Positions 45,096 through 53,341 of a stretch of DNA of 64,000 nucleotides are shown in pieces. A program made the translations under genes and the position numbers. This stretch comes from Bradyrhizobium arachidis (GTDB lineage Bacteria > Pseudomonadota > Alphaproteobacteria > Rhizobiales > Xanthobacteraceae). How positions within the stretch are numbered: the stretch's first letter is position 1; the number at the start of each line of letters is the position of its first letter. The notes beneath the pieces are model-generated. The model ran no database searches, was not told where the DNA came from, and was given only the letters and a program-made list of their open reading frames with translations. The stretch is from positions 2,294,001 through 2,358,000 of the forward strand of contig NZ_CP030050.1 of the NCBI RefSeq assembly GCF_015291705.1, in the 5' to 3' direction.

Positions 45096-47018
45096 ATGAA
45101 TACAGAACAGGCCCAGACTCGCGCTGGCATACCCTCCGAATCCGAAAGCACCGAGCCAACGTCGGGGGCCGCCGGGCAGTCCCCCTCGTGCCTAACCCAG
45201 TGGGCGTCAGCCCTGACGCGGTGGGCCACAGGAGCGGCCGCCGCCGACCTCGTCTCATCGCAGGACAGCGCCCTGGCGAGCTGGGCAGCGGAAGAGGGGC
45301 AGGGCGAAGGCGAGAATAGGCAAGAGGGAGTCCGCCGGACGAGGGCATGGCGGGACGAGGGTGATGTCAGAGACGAGCTGAATTTGTCGTCATTGTCCCT
45401 GACTGCCTTGCCAGCCTCACTCCTGCCCAGGCTCCGAACCCTCAATGTCATCGGTAACCAGTTGAGCAGTCTGCCGGCCCAGCTTCCGGGCGGACTCCGG
45501 GACCTCTACGCTTCTGACAACCGGCTGACTAGTCTGCCCGCCCTCCCTAGCAGGCTCCGGCACCTCCACCTCATGGCCAACGAGTTGGCCAGCCTGCCGA
45601 CAGCGCTGCCGTCCAGGCTCCGCAGCTTGACTGTCGATGGCAACCAACTGACCGATCTGCCCGCCCTTCCGGCAACGATCGAGGAGTTCTCCGCCTGCAA
45701 TAATCAGCTGACCCGTCTGCCCGAGCTTCCTGCCAGGCTCCGCCGCCTGGATGTCAGCGAAAATCAGCTGACGAGCCTGCCCGATCTTCCGGCAAGGCTG
45801 CGGTACCTGGACGCAGGCGACAACCAGCTGACAAGCCTGCCCGACATTCCGGCCAGACTTCGATACCTGGACGTCAGCGAAAATCGGCTGACCAATCTGC
45901 CCGAGACACTCCCCGTCAGCCTTGAAATGCTCGGCGCCAGTAACAACCAGCTGACCGGCCTGCCCGCGACCGTGCTGACGCAGCTCGGCAGCGCGTCCAG
46001 CATCGACCTGCGGTCTAATCCGATACCGGCCCCGGTGCTGACCGATTTGGCGACAGCCACGCGCGGCGCGGACTATGCCGGCCCGCAGGTCTTCCTGTCG
46101 ATGTCGCTACAACCGATGGAACACCAGTCGCGGCCCCTGCACGAGGTTGTCGCGGACTGGCTCGCGGACCAGCCTCGCGCAGTGGACGCGTGGCAGGGCT
46201 TCGCCGCAGAGCCGGGTGCGCAGGACTTTGCTCTGTTTCTCGAAAGACTTGCGGGCACCGTAAACTATGGTCATCAGGCGTTCCGCGACCAGGTGGCCGA
46301 GAATCTGCTACAGGCCGCGATGAGGCCGCGACTGCGCAAGCAGTTTTTCGAGCTGGCTAATGGAGCGACTGCGTCCTGCGAGGATCGCATCACTTTGACC
46401 TGGAACGGCATGCAGACCGCACGCCTGAACGCTGATGTCAAAGATGGGCTCTATGACAATCGGCTCGACCAACTGCTCCAACATGGCCGTGTCATGTTTC
46501 GTTTGGGGGCGCTTGACGACATCGCACGCGAGACGGTCAGCTCGCTTCGGCGTGCCGACCCGCAGGCCAATATCGACGAGATCGAGGTCTATCTTGCCTA
46601 TCAGACCCAGCTACGGGATCGGCTGGAACTGCGTCACATCGCCCCGGATATGCGCTTCTTGAATCTCTCTGACGTCACTCCGGAGGACGTTGCCAGGGCA
46701 GAGACGTCGGTGCGGGAACAGGAAGCGACGGGTTTGGAGGATTTTCTAGCAACGAGCTGGGAGCCTTGGGATACGGTGGTGAGGCGAATCGCCCCCGATG
46801 ATCATGCCGCTATGCAGGACCGGCTTGCCGATGCGCTGGAAGATGAGTTTCCGACGCGCTTGAACGAGCGGCTCGCGGAGCATGGCCTGACGGATGATGT
46901 TGATGCCCGGCGGATGGTCGGAGCACAGATCCTCAGCGAAATCGCACGTGAGATCAAGGGCGAGCTGATGCACAAGGTTCTCCGGGAGCACGGCCTCGAG
47001 CCCAGATCGATGCGATAG
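45096..47018 (+). CDS. nopM: NopM/IpaH-like type III effector, LRR-NEL E3 ubiquitin ligase
   Basis: This 640-residue effector has an N-terminal secretion region (about 1-95, Ser/Ala-rich), then leucine-rich repeats of the short bacterial LPX type (about 95-300; units such as LRRLDVSENQLTSLPDLPAR). A C-terminal NEL ubiquitin ligase domain follows (about 330-640). The catalytic Cys428 lies in NGATASCEDRITLTWNGM, the CxD motif typical of IpaH, SspH and NopM. All key parts are present and the frame is uninterrupted. It would be injected into legume cells and ubiquitinate host proteins. A tts box lies upstream. NopM-type naming is by architecture; the ortholog group is not established. Confidence 0.92.
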   Translation: MNTEQAQTRAGIPSESESTEPTSGAAGQSPSCLTQWASALTRWATGAAAADLVSSQDSALASWAAEEGQGEGENRQEGVRRTRAWRDEGDVRDELNLSSLSLTALPASLLPRLRTLNVIGNQLSSLPAQLPGGLRDLYASDNRLTSLPALPSRLRHLHLMANELASLPTALPSRLRSLTVDGNQLTDLPALPATIEEFSACNNQLTRLPELPARLRRLDVSENQLTSLPDLPARLRYLDAGDNQLTSLPDIPARLRYLDVSENRLTNLPETLPVSLEMLGASNNQLTGLPATVLTQLGSASSIDLRSNPIPAPVLTDLATATRGADYAGPQVFLSMSLQPMEHQSRPLHEVVADWLADQPRAVDAWQGFAAEPGAQDFALFLERLAGTVNYGHQAFRDQVAENLLQAAMRPRLRKQFFELANGATASCEDRITLTWNGMQTARLNADVKDGLYDNRLDQLLQHGRVMFRLGALDDIARETVSSLRRADPQANIDEIEVYLAYQTQLRDRLELRHIAPDMRFLNLSDVTPEDVARAETSVREQEATGLEDFLATSWEPWDTVVRRIAPDDHAAMQDRLADALEDEFPTRLNERLAEHGLTDDVDARRMVGAQILSEIAREIKGELMHKVLREHGLEPRSMR

Positions 47019-47119
47019 CCGGAAGCCGTCATGCCTATGGGCGCTATGATCCCGGTTTGCTCTCCCGGTAATTATCAAAGGGCCTTCATCGCTCTGGTTT
47101 GCGGTTACCTTGTTGAGAC

Positions 47120-47172
47120 TGCTGATCTTCAGGACTCTTAATCAGCGGGTCCCAGGTTCGAGCCACGGTGCC
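47120..47172 (+). other. tRNA-like 3' half (possible integration scar)
   Basis: The segment has an anticodon-arm-like GACTCTTAATCAGCGGGTC, a T-loop GGTTCGAGCC and a CCA-like end (GCCCCAAACCA). CTCTTAATC resembles the tRNA-Lys(CTT) anticodon loop. The 5' half and acceptor pairing are missing, so it cannot be a functional tRNA. It may be an attachment-site scar downstream of the effector gene. Confidence 0.45.
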
Positions 47173-47583
47173 CCAAACCAAATATCCCAATATTGTCAGT
47201 GGCTTATTTGGTGTGATCCTTTCCCGGAGAAACCTAAGGAAAATTCTTGGGGCAAGCCTGGGTCGCAATGCCTCGACATCCCTTCGCAGCGATCTAGCTT
47301 CGATCGAACAACATCGCGCCGACGTGATTGTCACGCTGTCGCAGGACAAACTGTCGTCACGGTTTCGCCAGCGCGTGAGAGTATCGTTTAGACAGATCGA
47401 GGATGTGTGCTTAGCCGCACACAACCTCTAACAAACAGGGGTTAACCCCTTGGTAGCGCGTTGACTTGTAGAGTCGAGGTCGCCACATTCGAGGTGAATC
47501 GAGACAAGCCCAAACGGGGCTTGCCCTCCGGTTCGAACAAAAGGTGCTATATGGCTCGTCGTCCTATCTTCCCTTGGTAGTAT
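47173..47583. other. Intergenic with a 14-bp perfect palindrome
   Basis: A plus frame (47168-47431) is open for 87 codons but begins inside the tRNA-like fragment and has no motif. At 47437-47450 is the perfect palindrome AGGGGTTAACCCCT. It could be an operator half or a terminator core; no T run follows. Confidence 0.35.
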
Positions 47584-49041
47584 TCATAGGTGCAGTTTGC
47601 GCCGCCACCCGTGAGCCTGATAGAGCTCGCAGTAACCATGCCCAGCCTCCCCGGATGACAGCAGCAGCTTCGATGCCTCCCAAATGAGGTCGAGTCCGTC
47701 ATCGAGCTTGCTCTCGTCCCCGAACACCACCAGATAGGCGCCCTTCGTATTCAAATACGCAGTGCGCTCGAATTTGTCGATGAAAGGCTCAATTCCAGTA
47801 AGTAGCGCCGCAACCTCCTGTTCAGCGTCCTTGTCGAGTTTCGGCCGATCCAGGCAAACTTCGGTGACGTAGTTAGCCAGGTTGTTGGCCAACACCGCTG
47901 TCCGCTCGTCGATCGGATTCTCGGCCAAAAATCGTCGCAGGATGGCGATCGCGTCCGAGACCCGATTGGTCTGGTACAGTGCCGAGCTTTCGATCCATAC
48001 CTGCATGATCGGCTCAGCGACCCCCTCATCGCGCTCTTCCTTCTTCCAGGCATCGATCGCGTCGTCGATCCGCGGGTCGAGGATGCCGTCGTCTCGGTAG
48101 GATGCCAACGCAACCGTCAGCTTCAAGCGGTCCTTTGCATTGACGCCGACCTCTTCGAGGCGCTCGATTGCCGCGAGCAGGTCCGCCAAGTCCGCATCGC
48201 GCGCCGCGCACGTTGAAAGGTGGACATGGTCCATCTTGATGCGTGCGATCAACCCATCATAAGCCGCACTGCCCTCCGGCGAGCTGATGCGATGGCGGGT
48301 GAGCTTGGACATCAGCTCCAACCTCGCATCGCGCCGCTTGGAATGCATCAGTTGTACCCTCGATAGAATCGAGTCGCGCAGCGTCTGGCTTTGCACCTCG
48401 ATCGCCTGAAGGCTTTCGCCGAAGCTTTCCATCAGAGCTTTCAGTCGCGGGTCCAGGTCGCCGATGGGCTTATAGGTCAGATCGTGAGTCTTAGCGCCCC
48501 ACGCATCGTGAAGCATGGTCTTGACCTGTATCTCCACCCTCAATCTTTCCGTATCGACCGATTTGTACCCGATGCGAAGATGGGTGGCGTGGTATCCGCG
48601 ATCCTTATGAATCTTGCTGATCTTCCCGTCGCTGAACTTGTCCAGGAACAAGCCTTCCTTCTTGGCTTCCGACGAGAAGACCTGGATGAACGCGTTGATC
48701 TGGTCCGGATAGAAGACTACGACCGTCATTCCGACCATGTCGGCGATGTTGTCGATCCGAAAGTTGGCGTCCGCAGCCCGGCCTTCTATCAGTTTGTGGA
48801 TGATCTTCGCGCGGTCCTTAAACTCCTCGCCGCCTTGCTTCTTTGCGCGCGTGTACGCGTCGGCGATGAGAATGCCTTTGGAGCCGCGGCGGATGGTTTC
48901 CACCACGTCGCTCGCTTTCTCGAGGATGTCGAGGTACCGGCGCGAGTTCGTCTTCAAGTATTTGTCGACGGCGTCCCGCGCTTCCTCGTAGGTCATCGAA
49001 AGCGTCACCTTACCGATGGCGTTTTCCCTGGCCTTTTTCAT
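47584..49041 (-). CDS. RelA/SpoT-domain nucleotidyltransferase-like protein
   Basis: In this 485-residue protein, residues about 45-190 resemble the RelA/SpoT synthetase fold: ADMVGMTVVVFYPDQINAFI (in place of the usual DIAGIRV), KDRGYHATHLRIGYKS (in place of NGYRSLH) and RVEIQVKTMLHDAWGAKTHD (EIQVRT-like). No HD hydrolase, TGS or ACT domain is present. The remaining 290 residues are helical, perhaps TPR-like. It starts behind GAAGGAGTGAC. Such stand-alone proteins include small alarmone synthetases and toxSAS-type toxins; activity here is not known. It is monocistronic and divergent from the 49629 gene. Confidence 0.82.
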   Translation of the reverse strand: MKKARENAIGKVTLSMTYEEARDAVDKYLKTNSRRYLDILEKASDVVETIRRGSKGILIADAYTRAKKQGGEEFKDRAKIIHKLIEGRAADANFRIDNIADMVGMTVVVFYPDQINAFIQVFSSEAKKEGLFLDKFSDGKISKIHKDRGYHATHLRIGYKSVDTERLRVEIQVKTMLHDAWGAKTHDLTYKPIGDLDPRLKALMESFGESLQAIEVQSQTLRDSILSRVQLMHSKRRDARLELMSKLTRHRISSPEGSAAYDGLIARIKMDHVHLSTCAARDADLADLLAAIERLEEVGVNAKDRLKLTVALASYRDDGILDPRIDDAIDAWKKEERDEGVAEPIMQVWIESSALYQTNRVSDAIAILRRFLAENPIDERTAVLANNLANYVTEVCLDRPKLDKDAEQEVAALLTGIEPFIDKFERTAYLNTKGAYLVVFGDESKLDDGLDLIWEASKLLLSSGEAGHGYCELYQAHGWRRKLHL

Positions 49042-49628
49042 CTCAAGTCACTCCTTCGTCGAACCGCGAGACCAAAATGAGAGCCGAGCTGCGCTACACG
49101 AGCTCTTGTTACGCAACTTACTTAAGCGGCCGATAGTGCCGGAACGGGCGCCGGGCTAATGGTTCGACCGAAAGGACGATCAAAACCTTCAAACGAAGAG
49201 AGGCGCCCTTTCAAAAGGCCGCCGAGCGGCCGTATTTCGCTAACTGCTTCACCGAAATGCCTCCCGAACGTTCGACATTGAAGCCTGGTGCGAATCCGGC
49301 CCCGCCGCCCAGGCGCTTCAGGTCGGCTCTCTCCTGCGGATCACATGGAGAGCAGATCCGCTCTCCAATCCGCCTGCAGCAGCTACTTGATCTTTGTCCC
49401 CATCTGCGCTCCCCGTGCATTGGTCGTGGCTCCTCCCGCTGGTCGCAAGAATGCCAAGTGGTCCGCGCGCGGGTCAATTTCGATTAGAGGGGTCAATTAG
49501 TTGGGTTGCTTCGTTTCGCACCCAAAGTTGTGCCGTACGAAAATTTCAAGTAATTTGACATTCCCGTAAATTTGTACCCACTTTGCGCTCCCGCATCATT
49601 TCTGCATTTTTTTCTTCCGGAATTCGGC
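49042..49628. other. Intergenic, about 590 bp
   Basis: Short frames occur on both strands (49211-49477 minus and 49257-49487 plus) but none is convincing. The stretch 49500-49570 is AT-rich and probably contains the promoter of the downstream gene. Confidence 0.35.
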
Positions 49629-50354
49629 ATGGATATCGAGCTCTACACACGTGAGCGTTTGCATACTGCGATCGAACGAATGCGAAAATCGACGGAAGAA
49701 CTCAATCGCGTCCTGGCGATACTGAATGAAAATAACGCTAGGACTCTCAAGGACGATCTCGAGAATTTTGAGAACCGAATTGCCGGCAGAAGACTCAATC
49801 AAGCCTACGTGCAAGCCGTCTGTAACGCCTTTTACGTCACGACGAAATCGAAGCTGCATTCGGCATTGCTCGAGGCGGTCGTGGCCGAGCCGACGTCGCA
49901 GAAGCTTCTCGACAACATGATCGGAAAATACGAGGCTTATTGGCCCGCGAGCAACGACAAGTTCGACAAGTTTCCGATGGAGATCTCATACGCCGACGAC
50001 ACTTACACCGTGTCGGATCGTACCATCGGAAAAAGCAAGATTCAGTTCGGGCATTCGGGCTTCGCCTTTTTGATCAGGAAGCGGGTTCACGTAGTTGAGC
50101 CGGTCGAAAGCGGCCTCCGTTCTATGATTTTCCATTACGAGGAAATGCCTGCAAAAAACCCTGTCAAAGGGATCATAACGAACATATTGGACGCCGGATC
50201 AGAGGATTTGAGAGCTGGGGAGCAGATCTTCTCCGCGCATTTCATTGCATTCCACGAGAACGACACCACGCATTTTGGACAACGGATTCAGCCGAAGCGG
50301 TTAAATGAACTACTGCACCATGCGCGCAATCGAACCGGCGTCATCAGCGTTTAG
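49629..50354 (+). CDS. Hypothetical protein convergent with the tyrosinase gene
   Basis: This 241-residue protein (start MDIELYTRERLHTAIERMRK) has an N-terminal helical hairpin (STEELNRVLAILNENNARTL) followed by a beta-rich domain of about 120 residues (KFPMEISYADDTYTVSDRTI, IQFGHSGFAFLIRKRV). It has no signal peptide and no recognised family. Its last 45 bases overlap the end of the tyrosinase gene on the other strand, an unusual tail-to-tail overlap. The open frame starts earlier (49572), but the leader there looks non-coding. Confidence 0.6.
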   Translation: MDIELYTRERLHTAIERMRKSTEELNRVLAILNENNARTLKDDLENFENRIAGRRLNQAYVQAVCNAFYVTTKSKLHSALLEAVVAEPTSQKLLDNMIGKYEAYWPASNDKFDKFPMEISYADDTYTVSDRTIGKSKIQFGHSGFAFLIRKRVHVVEPVESGLRSMIFHYEEMPAKNPVKGIITNILDAGSEDLRAGEQIFSAHFIAFHENDTTHFGQRIQPKRLNELLHHARNRTGVISV

Positions 50355-52184
50355 GGGGCGCCCCTTTCGGCCCGATATGACCAAGCTTGCGTTTGCGCGG
50401 GTAGCGGCTTGTTCGTCGTACTTCTTCAGCACCATCTTGATGCTAGGTTCTCGCAACGCCCCGGCAATTAGGATCACCTGCTCCATCCGCGACATGTTTG
50501 GACGAATGTTTCGGACTTTATCGTCACTTTGGTCCTGCGTGAGAACGGAGATGCTCGTGATCCTTAACGGGCTTCCTTGGAGATTCGGCCGGCCCGTACC
50601 TATGCTTTGTGTGAGCGCGACGGGCACGAAGGTGACGGCCGGAGACGCGGAATCGACAACTGTCGGGTCCTGAATCGTGAAATCTTGAAAGACCTCGTCG
50701 TCATGGTGTGCATGGACGAATAAATGTACGGAGCCAAGAAAACTCGGATCAGTGCGTTTCAACTCCCCGCTTGGAGCCGCGCGGGTCAGGTGAACATCGA
50801 AGCCGACGATCGGCAGTCTATTCAAGCCCGTTATCGAAATTCGGAGCAATAATCGTTTCTGAGAACGGTCAAAGGAGGCCAATCGTAACGCATCAAGCGT
50901 TCGAGAAGGAAATACGATCGTTGTGTTCTGAGCCGATCCCGCCTCGATTCTCGAATCGAGAGTCGCGACCGCCTGAGTAGACTTTATTCTCGACGCCGTT
51001 CCGCTGTCTGCCACCACTAGCGCCGCGGGAAAGGAGGGTAAGGGAAGGGGCATGCTGGACAGGTCTTCGTACTTGAACTTCACTCCGAGCGCTCGGTGAT
51101 CGAAGTATGATTTCCGCGGTTCGTTGATGCAGTTTCCCTTTGCATCGAAGAAGAACCATGGCCTCTCCATGAACCAAGAGGCGTCTGGAAGGGTACCCCA
51201 CTTCTTGCCTGGCATGACGCTCCATTGAGTCCATATCCAATCGATATTGGTATGATGCACCGGAAAGATCGGATCGAAGCCCGCGGTCGGCGGTTGCGCC
51301 ATGGCGCCAAGCGCATCGACCTCTATCTCATGGCCATTCTGGTCATGGCCAACCGCAGCTCCGGGAATGATTCCCCCGACAACACGATGAATGTTGTCGT
51401 GAGGCCGGCTCTCGAGCAGTCCCCGCGTTCCAGGGTTGTTGTCCGCTATTCCCCCTCCGATACCGGTATCCTCTGTGGTACCGAAGAAGATGTCCGTGGC
51501 CAGAGCAGAAGTGTTGTCGACGACAGCGTCGGACAGCTCCAGCAGCGGCATGTTCGGTATTAGGGGATGTTCGTAGTAGGTCAGGTAGAAGTCGCGTTCC
51601 TTCATGAATAGCGGGTTTATGTTCTCATCGGCGTCGTTGCCGGGATTGCCGTCCAGATGCTGTACTCCAAACGCCTTCGGAAATTTCCGGTTCGTTCTCG
51701 GGCCATAATTCCAATAGGGAAGCGAAAAGTTGCTGTCGCCGGTATGCTCCCGCAGAATTTGTTCGAAGTGGAACGTGTAGGCCCGGTGCCACGGTAGGAA
51801 GTCGGCGGAATGCTGCCCGAAGTGAGGACATTGGTTCCAGTACTTCTGATCGACCTGCGCCACTCCAGGATCCTGGTCCAAGGCCGCCTTGTAGTATTTG
51901 TAACCTAGGTCCGTAGGATCCAGCTGGACGCCGTGGATCGCGGCTTGAAAGAACCAACTCAATGGATCGGACGGTTTCCTTTTCTTCATCTCCCTGACGC
52001 CGCGTCTCAAGGAGTCGAGCAGGCTCGCGGTCTCGACGAATTCTTCGAGGGGCATGCGCGGCATGACCGAGCTCGGATTCGGCGTAATTCCTACTGTGCA
52101 AGCCGCAGCGACGGATCGTACAGAGCCTCCCCCAGCCGCGAACGCTCCCGCTACCTTCATCAAGTCTCTGCGCGATATGCTCAA
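50310..52184 (-). CDS. Tat-exported tyrosinase (polyphenol oxidase)
   Basis: This 624-residue copper oxidase has a twin-arginine signal (SISRRDLMKVAGAFAAGG). The CuA histidines lie in CPHFGQHSADFLPWHRAYTF, with HFEQIL next, and the CuB histidines in RPHDNIHRVVGG and DPIFPVHHTNIDWIW, so the binuclear type-3 copper site looks complete. The C-terminal 270 residues form a beta-rich domain that in related enzymes can cover the active site. It should oxidise mono- or diphenols to quinones in the periplasm. It is the last gene of a four-gene minus-strand operon, 12 bp after the cupredoxin gene. Confidence 0.9.
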   Translation of the reverse strand: MSISRRDLMKVAGAFAAGGGSVRSVAAACTVGITPNPSSVMPRMPLEEFVETASLLDSLRRGVREMKKRKPSDPLSWFFQAAIHGVQLDPTDLGYKYYKAALDQDPGVAQVDQKYWNQCPHFGQHSADFLPWHRAYTFHFEQILREHTGDSNFSLPYWNYGPRTNRKFPKAFGVQHLDGNPGNDADENINPLFMKERDFYLTYYEHPLIPNMPLLELSDAVVDNTSALATDIFFGTTEDTGIGGGIADNNPGTRGLLESRPHDNIHRVVGGIIPGAAVGHDQNGHEIEVDALGAMAQPPTAGFDPIFPVHHTNIDWIWTQWSVMPGKKWGTLPDASWFMERPWFFFDAKGNCINEPRKSYFDHRALGVKFKYEDLSSMPLPLPSFPAALVVADSGTASRIKSTQAVATLDSRIEAGSAQNTTIVFPSRTLDALRLASFDRSQKRLLLRISITGLNRLPIVGFDVHLTRAAPSGELKRTDPSFLGSVHLFVHAHHDDEVFQDFTIQDPTVVDSASPAVTFVPVALTQSIGTGRPNLQGSPLRITSISVLTQDQSDDKVRNIRPNMSRMEQVILIAGALREPSIKMVLKKYDEQAATRANASLVISGRKGRPLNADDAGSIARMVQ

Positions 52185-52196
52185 AGCGATGTACTC

Positions 52197-53339
52197 CTAG
52201 GCGATGACGACCCGGTTGTTTAGCAGCGCGACATCAAAATGAATGAATTTGTCTATTGTGACGCGATCACTGCCGGCGCCGTCCACGGTCACGTCATAAA
52301 TCGGAGGCGTTCCGTCACGACGGATCAAGGGGTCTGGTGGCGGTTGCCTGTATGCGCCCGATGGCGGCAGGTAGGCGAGGTGATAGGCATTGTCGACGAA
52401 AGCGACTTTGCGCAGGACCTTTGGAGAGACGTCTACGATGCGCTTTTCTGGAATTAGAATTCCAGCCGTGCCGTCGAACCTGGTCGGTTCCCAGAACGCG
52501 GGCACATCCTTCAATTTTGCGACTGAATGGAAGCTTGGCGCACCTATGATGTGATGGTCCATGAATACGTCGTCGGCATCGCCATAGACGAGATATCTCA
52601 GGCCGAGAGGATAGCTGGCGTCCGGGTCGAACTGATGGAAATGCAGGACCCGGTCGATCCGGACCGGAATGTTCTCCTCCAGGCCAGGGAGGGCGATCCC
52701 GTCAGGGCTTTCGGGAGGATAATATTCGACCGATGCTTGCGGCAGATCCTTTATGGTCCCGTCGCCGATATCGACTAGTGAGAGATGATCGTGAAATATT
52801 TGGACTTTGCCGGCACCGAATGACGAGGCCCTGAGCTTGTCGTAGATGTCGCGGTGCTTCTGCTCGACGAAGCTGCTGCGCAGAATGACTTGAAAGCGGT
52901 GACGATCGTCGGCGATCACGGGCGTATGGGACATGTACAGTTTTGTCCCCGATCGGCCTCCGGTCACAAAGCCATGAAAATGGAAGAGATCGTGCCCTCC
53001 ATGTCCGGGCATATCGTGCCCGGGCATGTCGTGATGTCCGCCATCCATTTGCGCGGGGTGCGGCAATTTTGCTCCGCGAGCGACAACCTCGATTTCGCCG
53101 GTCATGTCCGCGTGATATCGGCATAGGTAGGGAAATTTCCCTGGTTTTCCAAACCAGACCGGACTGGACACCTCGCCTGTCGCAAGAGGACCGACATTGA
53201 AGTAGAAACTGGCGTCGGGAGCGGTCTCGACGGTGTGTGGTACAGCGTCGAGATTTCTCCAGACGACGAAATCGTCCGCTTCGATCGCCGCCGGAGCGAA
53301 AACATGATTCCGAATATCGACGATTTTGGTCTTTGTCAT
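52197..53339 (-). CDS. Cupredoxin-domain protein with His/Met-rich copper segment
   Basis: In this 380-residue protein, residues 1-95 are a plastocyanin-like cupredoxin with the ligand set His (VPHTVET), Cys-x2-His-x2-Met (FPYLCRYHADMTGEI), i.e. a type 1 copper site. Residues about 97-120 are a His/Met-rich linker (MDGGHHDMPGHDMPGHGGHD), likely a metal-binding chaperone segment. The rest (about 125-380) is a beta-rich domain with further HFHGF, HFHQFD and DHHI motifs and no recognised family. No signal peptide is visible. It probably delivers copper or accepts electrons for the adjacent tyrosinase. Only 2 bp separate it from the flavoprotein gene. Confidence 0.78.
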   Translation of the reverse strand: MTKTKIVDIRNHVFAPAAIEADDFVVWRNLDAVPHTVETAPDASFYFNVGPLATGEVSSPVWFGKPGKFPYLCRYHADMTGEIEVVARGAKLPHPAQMDGGHHDMPGHDMPGHGGHDLFHFHGFVTGGRSGTKLYMSHTPVIADDRHRFQVILRSSFVEQKHRDIYDKLRASSFGAGKVQIFHDHLSLVDIGDGTIKDLPQASVEYYPPESPDGIALPGLEENIPVRIDRVLHFHQFDPDASYPLGLRYLVYGDADDVFMDHHIIGAPSFHSVAKLKDVPAFWEPTRFDGTAGILIPEKRIVDVSPKVLRKVAFVDNAYHLAYLPPSGAYRQPPPDPLIRRDGTPPIYDVTVDGAGSDRVTIDKFIHFDVALLNNRVVIA

Positions 53340-53341
53340 AG

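Noticed and set aside
45430..45960. Tandem repeats of about 60 bases
   Set aside because: They are the leucine-rich repeats of the NopM-like effector, not a CRISPR array or other independent repeat.
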